Positions 29,240-39,811 of a stretch of DNA of 64,000 nt are shown piece after piece. Below the pieces are notes generated by a model. It did no database searches. It saw only the letters and a list, made by a program, of their open reading frames with translations, and had not been told where the DNA came from. The stretch is taken from positions 14,816,700 to 14,880,699 of the forward strand of contig JAYGXS010000006.1 of assembly GCA_036362985.1 (NCBI GenBank), read 5' to 3'. Numbering within the stretch: the first letter of the stretch is position 1; every line of letters begins with the position of its first letter. Origin of the DNA: Ligula intestinalis. Taxonomy: Eukaryota; Platyhelminthes; Cestoda; Diphyllobothriidea; Diphyllobothriidae. Made by a program: the position numbers and the translations under genes.

Positions 29240-32200
29240 ATAATGATGCGCAGTTGTAGGAGCCCATATGCGCGGCCCAGAAAGATTGCCAAGGTCCGTG
29301 TTCACATGTGGTTTTAGTGGCAACTCTACGCATCGTCAGGTTTTTCACTCATGCCACTCTGACTTCTAATTACTTAACCTAACAATTTACCATAAGAAAG
29401 CAATTTCTAGCGTTTGTTTGAAGATTAATGTCCGTTTAAAATCAGATATCTTCTACTGACTTAAAGAGGAAAATAAATCGATCAAATGCATCAGTTATGT
29501 TATCGTTAACCAAGGGTTTTACATGCTCAGGCATACGTTTTTAGAGTAAAAAGTGCAATAGAAGAGGTAAAGCTTACATTCTCATGCAGCTTCGGCTTCG
29601 CTGACACCCTGCTGGCTACCCAGAATTTTTTACCCCTATAAGTCTTCTGGTTAATTGCGATCGATACCGTCGGTACCGTCTAAATAACCCGATCAACAAG
29701 CCAAACGTTCAGAGTATCATACTTTCTGGTGTGTCCCGCTTACATATTCTTTTGAATTCTGAACCAAATTGTTCATTTTGACAACTGTTCCTCAAATAGC
29801 CCGGCCTCATATGTGCATAAATAATCACACTATTACATTCAGCATATAAGAACCGCTGTGGTATCTCCGCCCACTGTCCAATTGAACTCGACTTTAGTAG
29901 GATAACAGTCGACTGCTATCTTTAAAAACGAATAAAACTGTAAGCAGGACAATTGTCCGTACCATGCAGAATCAATAAATCGAAGTTAAATTCTGATGGC
30001 TACACATATCATTGTAGTTTTGTAACCAAGCAGTTAATGCTATGACAGAAGTATATATTTCAAATAAAGTCGGCTAGCGATAAAAATATTCTAAACTGCC
30101 ATATGCACAGATCAGCTTACGGAATATGGCCGTTGAGATGACGCTTGGTGTTAAATCGAGAGGCCTTGTGCACAGTCGCATTGTGACAAGGAAAAAATTC
30201 AGAACACAGTGCCAGCAAAACCTACGCAGGTTAGGATGGCACTTGCCGGTTCTTTCATAATCTGCAGTTGGTCATACGCAAGGGAAGGAATTGCGAATTC
30301 AAATATTAGAAAAAAGAAACTCAGAAAAGAAAATATTTATACAGAAAGGCTACTGATAAAAGCCAGGAATACAGGAATGGCAATTTATCAGCTAGCCGTA
30401 CATAAAACCAAGATCTGCAAACAACGATTTTCAAACTTGCAAAATCTTGGCTAAATGTTCAAACTTCTAGAGACAATTCCTTATAACAAGAGCACATTAC
30501 GTTCAGTAGAATGAGAAATCCAGTATAACATGTAAAATTCGGGATCAAATATGAGAGCACGAAAGGCCCTATGCTCGGTCATAGACGGTCAGCACAATTA
30601 ATGCTAACAATTAAGAAACACATCGGTATTATCCATTTTCTGGGCGGTTTTCTAAAATCCTGTCACAAGGCTACAGTTATATGAGGACATATGTGCTCAT
30701 TGCATGCGTTTTTCGCTACAACAGCAACTAGCAAAAATGCAACCCAGTCACGTATTCAATGTGTAACATTCTAGATCTCGGCCGGAATCTGCGTGTAGAT
30801 ACGACAAAACGGTAACTAAAGGAAACTTGCCCATTTTAAGTGCTGTTTTCCCCTAGAAATTTCTATCCATTCAACAGCTAAATTATGTCACCGTGAAGAA
30901 CACTGTTCCTAGAGGACGATATGCACGCTAACTAAAAAGGTCTCAGTTCTTTCTCTGCGGTGTAGGTGTTGTCCCTTTCTTCTAATAATGAGTTCTGTTC
31001 AGGCAAACTTTATCCTGACTTACGGCCGGACTTGATTGTAAAAGAACAATACCCATTATGCTAAGTAACTTGACAATCATAACATTAGCGCATCAAGTGA
31101 ATACACACTAAGCGCGCATAAGTATGGATTTTCTTTGATATATGTGGTGCAAAACAGTAGAACCGTTTATGCGTGACAGCTCTGATTATCGTTTAGACAA
31201 GGAATGCAGACAGTCAAACAAAAGGTACTTATTATTCCCAAGACTAAAGATAGATGTTACATGATGTTTAGTGTAAATAAATAAATTGTATATTTAAGGC
31301 CCAAGGTGCCCTTTCATTACAAACGTAGTGCTATCGTGAAAATAAGAAAATAAAAATAGTTCCGATTAACAACGAACTCTTATAAAATAATTATCTGGGC
31401 AGTAAAAAAACGTCTTCATCGGTGGATGAGTTCAGCGAGCCACCGATTTCCAAGGGAAATTTAGGAGAAAAAACTGCCTAAATAGGTAGCATGGTATGAC
31501 ATGATGCAGTTAAATGGGATCCTGCTGTTGAGAGTTCCGGACGCTGATTTTCATAGGATTAAATAATACAGCGATCAGTCTTTCATTGGACTAGTTTCTA
31601 CCACAAGCATCCCATTTAATCATACAACCCCTCTCGCGGTAACTGCAAATTGGCCTTCAACGTAACTTTCATCAAACTTCACGTCACACGCGCATGAAAT
31701 CGTCAGTTGTATTAGCAAGCTTGTGTGTGCCTAACCCGTTTTTGCATTATTTCCCTAACAGTATATGCCTGTGCGGTGCAGAAACTTTGGTAAATGACGT
31801 GGCTCTTGAAAATTGACATTTAACGTAGATGTAATCACGTGTCACGACACATGTGCAGAGATTAGTGAGCTGTATTAGCAAGCCTGCATGCGAATCTATT
31901 AAACCTACAAGTTTCGATATTTTAGATCTGCGTAGCAACTGAAAATCGTTTGATTATCAGTTAGATATGGGAATAAAGATAGTAAAACGTTGCAATCAAG
32001 TCAAATGCGCGATCACTGGGACAGCAGTCTGAGCTTTCGGAATCGTACAGGAGGTCATCACCTGAGAAAATGTGATTGCAGCAAGAATTGGCAGTAGTCC
32101 ACCTACGGGTAAATGGGACTGGGAGGAGGGGTTAGCATTCTCGAGATTTTCGAGAAGTAAAGAAGGATGTTCTGCATTAGTTCATATCTGTCTGCCTTTT

Positions 32201-32960
32201 GACTCTTTTCTGTCATTAGCACCCAGGTTCATCATGGGACACAAATCGCGGCAACTGTAAATTGGCATACGGCGTAGATTCCGTCAAGCATCACCTGATA
32301 CGATCACACTCACACACTTTAGTGAACTGCCTGAGCAAGCCTGTTTCTACAGCTTTTTTCCTAAAAACATATATGCCTGTGTGATGTAGAAACCTCGGTT
32401 AACATAAAAGGCAAAATATGCACTTGACCGACTTCTATTCTTCTTTAAGGCAGTAGTTGATAACTGATTTAAATGAATAAATTAACGCTAACAATGTCTT
32501 GCTTATAGTAAGCTATCAGGTAAAGAACCTAGAAGGCACCGTGGCGTGAATTAAAACCAGACATGCGAAACAGAATAAGGCGACCGTGTTGGGCCGAGTT
32601 TCTAGGCTCCTACAATTAAACATCTTCAATCGCCTAGCCGACGCTAACCTGCCTATTAACGACCATCTATGAGTAATGGTTTTCAGTTTGTCAGAGCCTG
32701 CACCAGGAATGGAAATGACTCTGTTGTCGTTTTCATAAACTCAGACATCAGCAGTTGCCGTTCTGTGTGCACTTTTAACATTGACTTCTCTTCTTGCCCA
32801 GGTTGTGGTCCACAGACCGGAACGCGCGGGATTGTCCTATCAAAAAGTCGGTTTATGCTCGCTTTGCATGCTTTAAATCGTTTCTCTGTCTAACACATAA
32901 AGAAGCAAACGGAATTCCTTACACGGGCTCTGAGAAAATAGATACAACTAGCGCGGAAGC
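29240..32960 (+). repeat. Array unit A of a long repeat with inverted arms
   Basis: Left arm 29240-29560; body about 29585-31740; inner module 31900-32330; right arm 32380-32960. The left arm is the diverged inverse of the right arm (for example GTGATGTAGAAACCTCGG on the right and CCGAGG...CACACAGGCATA forms in left arms). The body matches unit B (37290-39060) in the same order, for instance TATTCAATGTGTAACATTCTA at 30755 and 38483. The longest open frame is under 100 codons and matches nothing. I do not recognise the family. Confidence 0.65.
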
Positions 32961-34914
32961 CCGGCTTCGCCTTAGCTTCCTTACCGTTGTTGTCCTTTTA
33001 TGAAGGAAAAAGCAAGTGTACTCTGCAGTATAACCTTTTGAAACAATAAATACGCACGAGGGATAAGCAAACAGTAATAAAGAACGGTATAGAAAGACTG
33101 CGAACTGTAATTGTGGCACCGGAGGGAGTGACGTACGTAATCATTAAGGGAGAACGCGGTAGATGTCACAGGGAACAGTAAGGAGGACACGCGTAAAAAT
33201 AGTGATGGGAAAGACGAAGGTAGGTTAAAAGGCCAAGGGAGGAACAAAAAAGAGCCGAATTTTGAGTGACTAACTATAAATTTCGTTTTGAACCAACTCA
33301 AGATATGACAACGTAGAGTCGGTCGTTGGAAAAACACGATTCTTCAAGGTTAATTCCAGCCACCTTTAGGGTTTGAACTCGGGACTTGTTGATGGACATA
33401 GAAAAGCAATCATTCACGGGAAACGGCAGTCGCCGAAAATTTAAGGCGGTATCGGACGGGGTGATGGGATTGCGAGGAATGTAAACAATTTCCCCTTTCG
33501 CACAGCCGGTAATACTTGTGGTCTCTATCAGATAGCTCATCAGACGCTGGACATTCAACCTAGTGCCATTGCATAGCCGTGGTGCGTCCAGATTTCTCAT
33601 GAGCATAATAGGCGTGCCATCTTTCAGAATCAGTGTATGGGAGGGGAAGCCAGATATTTTCAAACTGTTCAGGAATTCAATTAGGTAATTAACGCAAACT
33701 ATGTGATCAACTGTTGTACCGTAGGATTTGTACAGTTTTTCCACACCTGGCAGAAGATGGGTTGGTCTCTCGATAATGGTATTGACAAATTTGTTTGTGG
33801 GGGCCAGAATTCCGCGTTCGCAGAGCCACTCAGCGTCGGATAAATTGGTTTGTAAGTTAGGGGAAACCTCTTCACTAAGATCTTCGGCACTGCTCACAAA
33901 AATTTGCAACAAAAGCAAGGGGATGCGTCCGGTTGCATCGATTTCGATTTTATCTTCACCAATCCTTAAGATGTTAGTGGAAAACTCGCCGGACTCATGG
34001 GCGGCATTGAAATGAGCTCTCATATTGGTTGTGAAATCCAATGGCTTTACAGTAGACCATAAAAGTGAATATTTCAGGCAGGACGTTACCTGATCACCTC
34101 TGGTACCTCTTTGAATCACAGGTAGAGTCTGAAGAAAATCGCCAGATAAAACCACTGTGATGCCACAAAACGGAGCGGTCTTTTGAAGGATATCGAACAG
34201 ACCTCTATCCAGCGCTTCCAGTGCGATTCTGTTTGCCATTGTGCACTCGTCGCAAATTATTGCTCAGCATCGCTTCAGTAATTCAGCTGAACCCTTGCCT
34301 CTGCTTATTTGACATGTTGCGTTACCATCGTTGGCTAACCTTAGAGGAAGCTTGAAGGTACTGTGAGCAGTTCTGCCTCCAGGAAGCAATATCGCTACAA
34401 CACCAGCCGATGCAACGGCTAAAACAATTTGGCCGTCTTTGCGCAGTTTGGCAAGGAACAACTCGAGGACGAAAGTTTTGCCAGTTTCACCAGGAGCATC
34501 CAAAAAGAAAACGTGATCACCATTACAACGACCATGAACACTCTCGAGAATGGTGTTGAATGCGTGCAGTAGGTCGACCAGTAACCTTGATTTCTTCAGA
34601 GTAACGTAAGCTGCCAGCTCCGTAACATTGTTGCAAAGCTCAAGCGGTAGTTCAGTTGGGAGTTGACTTCCAACGCTCCTGTCTAGCAGAGGGAATCTGA
34701 ATGTATGAAGTTGCTCACCACCCATGCCAACCAAGATGTTCTCAATGGAAATTAGGACCATGCTGAAGATGGCGGAATTAAATTCGATGTGAGCATCGCC
34801 ATTTTGCAACTGCAGCTGAAACCGGCAGTCTTCAGACATATAATTTCTGAACTTTAACCACAGGCCGCAAGGGTAGGCCAACTCACAACTCCTAATCAAC
34901 AAAGCAAGGAGACG

Positions 34915-34985
34915 CCGTAGTTTGTGTGGTGTCAGTAATAACAGCCACAGCAATGATAGTCTCCCCATGATCGTCATTTTCACGT
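34915..34985. repeat. 70-bp direct repeat within Helitron, copy 1
   Basis: About 70 bases including AGTAATAACAGCC and AGCAATGATAGT recur at about 35425-35495 with roughly 85% identity by eye. Copy 1 is at the normal place (after RENDDHGETI). Copy 2 is displaced in front of the HLSVHLENG block, so sequence from another Helitron copy was joined in. Confidence 0.6.
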
Positions 34986-35424
34986 AAACCACGCATCATG
35001 CAGGCTTCTCTGTATGTTGAACACAAAGAACCATTCACCGTTCTGAGATGTTCAAAGGATGTTGGACCCCGAACCTCGTGAAGATGCATTCGTATGAAGA
35101 AACACTCTTATTTAGATGGATAAATAGTGTTAATCCGACCCAGTTTAAAATCGCTTTTGATTCCTGAATGTCCTTCAACCGCCATTCCTTTCTTTCGCCG
35201 GGCTCACGTGGGTTGTTTCCAAGTTTAGCAGGAGGGGACATCAAACTAAAAATTCGTCCGGGCAATTAAGTCTTGCTGGCACAATTGAAGAAAGCAGTAA
35301 AGGTCGCGTCGCTGGGATTTTGAAGTTGATCTGCTGAGGATTCCTCCTTAACGTAAATCCGTTGGCCGTTTTCAAGGTGGACACTTAAATGTTCAACGGC
35401 CGGAACTCGGAACAAAGCAGGGAG

Positions 35425-35495
35425 GTGCCTTAGTTGGTTTGGAGTGTTAGTAATAACAGCCAAAGCAATGATAGTCCCCATGATTGTCATTGTCT
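35425..35495. repeat. 70-bp direct repeat within Helitron, copy 2
   Basis: Second copy of the block at 34915-34985, encoding TIIALAVITNTPNQLRHLPA in a better-preserved frame than copy 1. Confidence 0.6.
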
Positions 35496-36242
35496 CTTGA
35501 CGCAAGCTGCAAAACAAACCGTCACTGTAAATTTAGGTCGTGGACACTTAAGTGTTCAGGTGCCGGAGGCAACGGACTTGATCCATGCTGTGTCGGCAGC
35601 GGGGAGGGGGGGGGACATAGTGGTTCATGTGGCCGAGACCGCACGGGGGATCAGCGTGGAAGTAGGCAAAACTGTTTAAGGTCAGCCAGTCTGTCTGAAA
35701 CAGCTGATATGGAGCGTAGGATAGACAGCTCGCATAAGCGATTTTCGCCAGCGGCGGACACACACGCGTCAAAGTGGGTACGTTTGCGAAAAAATGCAAT
35801 CGGTCAGCCAATCAAAAGCGGAATTGGAACCACACAGAGCTACAAGATCTCTTTTATTAAGTATACAGATTGCCCAAATCTGCACACATGGCTGTTCATT
35901 AGCATTAATAGTTTAAGCAGGTTAGCAACGTAAAGGCAGTTAGAGATGCGCAATTGTAGGAGCCTAAAGGCTCGGCCCAACACGATTGCCTGCTTTTATG
36001 TTCACATACCTTTTTAATGGCCAGTCCACTCATCGTATAGTTCTCCCTATTACTTTACCTAACAAGTTGCCACAAGGAAGACATGGCTAGCATTAATTTG
36101 AAGATTCGCGTCCGTTTAAAATAATATGTTAGCAACTGCCTTGAAAAAGAATAGAAATAGATCAAGTGTATCAGTTACTTTTTTGCTAACCGAGGTCTTT
36201 ACATAGCACAGGCATATATTTTTAAGGGGACAGAGGAGAAGG

Positions 36243-36415
36243 TTTTAGGGGATCAGAGGGGTTAGCCTTTAGTCATAGTTAGGGGCCAGAGGTGGGAAAA
36301 GGGGAAAGAGGTCAGACAATTAGCCCTTCTAACCTCGTCTTACCTGCCTCGCCTTTTGCTGGGGGTTACACGAGTACACAAGTTGTCGTTGTCTCGTGAC
36401 GGCGTGGGTGGCATG
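36243..36415 (-). mobile_element. PLE-2-type 3' fragment in array unit B
   Basis: GGGGAAAGAGGTCAGACAATTAG and the following CCTCGTCT...GTTGTCG segment match the minus-strand PLE-2 end at about 7065-7240 (GGGGAAGGAGTCAGACAATTAG, CCTCGTCTCGGG). It covers the end of the coding frame and the start of the 3' untranslated region. Confidence 0.65.
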
Positions 36416-36470
36416 GGAGAAAATGTATGAACAGGTTACGCGCACACAGGCCCGCCAATACAGCTCACTA

Positions 36471-36730
36471 ATGACGTTGTAACTTACTATACTAACAGCC
36501 TAGGTACTTGCTAAAAGGCCCAGACACGTGTTTCGCCGGTATTCTGCCGTTGCTTGACACAGCTGAGAGGGCTCCGGCTCATAAGTGGATCGCCCAGCTT
36601 TCCCTATTTGCTTTCTAGTTGATATGCTGGTTTTGAAAGTTCAGCTTTTTAATCTCCAGAGAAATTAATTTCTGATCGCAGGCCTTTTAGCAAGTACCTA
36701 GGCTGTTAGCATGGTAAGTTACAACGTCAA
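36471..36730. mobile_element. Small inverted-repeat (MITE-like) element
   Basis: Arms of 50 bases at 36471-36520 and 36681-36730 are inverse to each other at about 47 of 50 positions (ATGACGTTGTAACTTACTAT / ATGGTAAGTTACAACGTCA). Total length is 260 bases with no coding capacity. A solo arm occurs at 3893-3928. A second, overlapping inverted pair (about 36635-36680 with 36861-36905, core CAGCTTTTTAATC) surrounds its right end. A clear target duplication was not seen. Confidence 0.6.
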
Positions 36731-39700
36731 TTTGTACTACTAATGACTGCCTGATGGCAGGATGTGTATATTTCACAGGGGTTGACGGGTTTCAACACGA
36801 ATATACACTTACAATTTCGGTCTACGCCTATAGACCTTAAATATACTGATATATACCGCAATCAAAAAATAATTTCTCTGGCGATTAAAAAGCTGAACAG
36901 CTCACTATTCTGTCTGAGTGCGATCGAATTACGAGACGCTTGACGGAAGCTACGCCAAATGCCAATTTACAGTACCCGCATGGCGTGTCGTTGGATGAAC
37001 CAGCAGAATGCTGATGCCAGAGCAAACGGGTAAACGGTGTCAGGACGAAAGTTGGCACAACAACTGTTTTCCCGGCACTTCAGATTCTTTTGGCAGTTTT
37101 TACGACAGTGGAAGTGGCCGTCATTTTCTGGTTGAAAGGGATGTTTGGCTAAAATTCATTCATTCCACAACAGCCAACCATCGGTATCTCCATCCTGACC
37201 TATTCTGCCATACGATCAACAGGTGCCCGACTGCAACCTTTGAAGTCTGCCCTATCTCTACATGGGCCGCGGTCTCCTGCGTTTAGTCCACTGCAGCTTC
37301 GCTTTTACTGACATTCCGCTTTCAATCTACTGATCAATTGCTGTTGATACTCTCTAAACAATCCGATCACAAGGTTCAACATCCAGACTTTCATTTCATC
37401 TGGGGTGTCCCGCCAACTTGCCCTTTTGGATCCTGACGCCAATTGGCCATTTTGGCAACTGCTCTTCAAATGAACGGCTTAATCTGTTTATATCTCTTCG
37501 CGATATTATGTTCATCATAGAAGATCCACTGGGTTTCCTCCACCCACTTCCCTATTGCATTCGCCTTCAGAAGGATAAGAGTGGATTGTTATCTTTAAAA
37601 ACGAGTAGTACTACAACCAGGACTATTGTTCGTAACGTGCAGGACTTATTGCTCAAAGATGAAAGCTCACGGCTCGGCGTGTACTTGCAGTTTTGTAAGT
37701 GAGCATTGAACATTGTGACAAAAGATTGATTTCAAATAAAGTTGCATAGCAATAAAAAGAGGTTAAAATACCATGTGTATTTAAAAATTACTTACGAAAT
37801 ATGGCCATCCCGTTGACCGTTGGTTTAACTCGAGAGGCCTTGTGGGCACTCGCATTGCGATTAGAAAAAATTCCAGAACACAGTGCAAAAACGACTACTA
37901 TGGCGATTGCCAGCTTATTCGTGTTGTTCTGTCGGTCATACAGAAGTGCAGGGATGGCGAATTCAAATATACAAAAGAAACTTCGAAAAGATAATATTTA
38001 TAGAGAGAGAGGCTACAGATAAAGACCAGGAATAAAGGAATAGCAATTTATCAGCTTGTCTCACATAAACCCAAGATCCACAAGCAACGATGCTTGAACT
38101 CGCAAAATCTTGGGTAAACTTTCAAAGTTCTACAGCAAGCGCCTAAAAACAACAGCATATTAGGTTCGGTAGGATAAAAAGAAAAAGAAATTTATGATTA
38201 TATGCAATATTCCGGATCAAAATTGGAAGCACGAAGAGCCCTGTGTTCAGTCGCAGACCGTCAGAACAGTGAACGCTAACAATTAACAATAAATGCGAAT
38301 CACACTATCCCGCAAACACATCTCTGATATCCATTGTCTGGACAGTTTTCTAGAATCATGGCACAGATACCTAACTTAAGGCTGAAAATGAAATGCGGGC
38401 AACACATGCTAATTTGTCTATGTGCTTATGAAATGTGTTTTTCGCCACAGCAACAACTAGAAAAAATGCATGCTACTCAAGTATTCAATGTGTAACATTC
38501 TATATTTCGGCGGGAATCTGCGCGTGAAAAGAACCAAACAGTAACTTAATAAACCGAACCGTCCCCCCCGAGAATGTTCCAACCATTCAACAGCTAAAAA
38601 GTAAGTTATAAGGTGACCGCGAAGAACCATGTTTTTAGAAGACGATATGCACGCTAACTGAATAAGTCTCAGTTGGCCCATTGTCCCTTTGTCCTTCGGT
38701 GTATACGTAATTTCAATGCCCAAGACGCGAACTCTCCTCCTGTTTTGGCAGACGTGGACGATATATTATCATCTAATTCTAAAAATAAGTTTATTTTATG
38801 CAATCTCTGTCCTGACTATTGGCCGGGATTGACAGTAAATTTAGAATACCTCTTTTGTTGAGCAATTTACAATCATAACCATAGCACATCAAGCGTATAC
38901 ACACTGAGCACGCATAATTATGGATTTTCTGAATCTAAGTAGGGCATCAAATGGGGCTGCACATGCGTGACGGTTCAGATTATTATTTGGATAAAGAATA
39001 CAGACAGTAAAAAAATGCACTATTTGTTCTCGAGACTAAAGATAGATGTTCTGTTCTGTTTCATGTCATTCTATCTTTTGTCTAGTGCCTATCCTTACCA
39101 TCCCATTTAATCATATAACACATCACACAACTGTCGAAAATTGGCATTCAACGTAAATTTCATCAAGCTTCACGTCACACCTGAGTTGTGTTGGCAAGCA
39201 TGCATGCGCTTAATCTGTTGCTGCATTTTTTTCGCTAAAAATATAGGCCTAAGTGGTGTAGAAACCTCGGCTAGCAAAAAAATAAACCGTGCACTTGATA
39301 TCTGAATTTCAATGGAGACAAATCTCCAAATGAACGCTAACAATGTCTTGCTCATGGTACATTGTGAGAGAAATTAATTACAAGGCATTTTAAAACGGGA
39401 CTTGTGAACACAGAACAAGGCAGTCGTGTTGGGCCGAGTTTTTGTTCTCCTTCATGCACGTATTTTCAATCTTCACACCATCGCTAGCATGCTTAAAATC
39501 GTTAAACCCATTAACGACCACCTATGGATATTTGAGCAATTGTTTTTATTGTGCCAAAGTCCGCGCAATGTAATGCATTGAGTACGTTGTCACTTCCGGA
39601 AACTCAGACATCAGCAGCTCTCGCTTTGTGAGTACTTTTAACTCAGTTTTTCAGCATTCCTCCAGGGTGTGGGCAGTGAACTAGGATGGGAGTGTTGCCC

Positions 39701-39811
39701 CATCAAAAGCTCAGCTTTTGCTTGCTTCAAATGCCTTAAATCTTCATTTTCGTCTGGCACATAAACTAGCAAGTAACGTTCTAACACAGGTTCGGAAAAA
39801 ATAAACAATTG

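Larger units (their letters stand above)
33276..35517 (-). pseudogene. Helitron Pif1-like helicase remnant
   Basis: Read on the minus strand. 35517-35270 has HLSVHLENGQRIYV and a TFTAFFNC block; 35090-34900 has LHEVRGPTSFEHLRTVNG and STYREACMMRGL, the conserved region before the helicase; 34992-34264 has NYMSED, a Walker A of DAPGETGKTF (34469-34501) and the SAGVVAILLPGGRTAHSTFKLP block; 34263-33298 has the Walker B region IICDECTMANRIALEALDR, GDFLQTLPVI, and the late RLYV motif. The Rep (HUH) domain is absent. Helicase halves are in one frame, separated by one TGA (34264-34266). A second TGA at 33298 sits where CGA (SRVG) is expected. Frameshifts occur upstream. Inactive. Confidence 0.88.
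32961..35867 (-). mobile_element. Helitron-derived segment between array units A and B
   Basis: The conserved spacer of the array stops near 32960 and the next unit's left arm (AAATCTGCACACATGGC) starts near 35868. The 2.9 kb between contains the Helitron helicase remnant (33276-35517) plus unassigned flanks. This is consistent with a Helitron or Helitron-bearing fragment having entered the array. Termini (TC at the 5' end, hairpin plus CTRR at the 3' end) were not located. Confidence 0.55.

Noticed and set aside
28984..29259. Ser-rich open frame before the array
   Set aside because: No similarity recognised and it runs into the left arm of array unit A, which is non-coding elsewhere.
37008..37286. 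92-codon frame in unit B
   Set aside because: Not conserved as a frame in the parallel parts of the other units, which points to chance.
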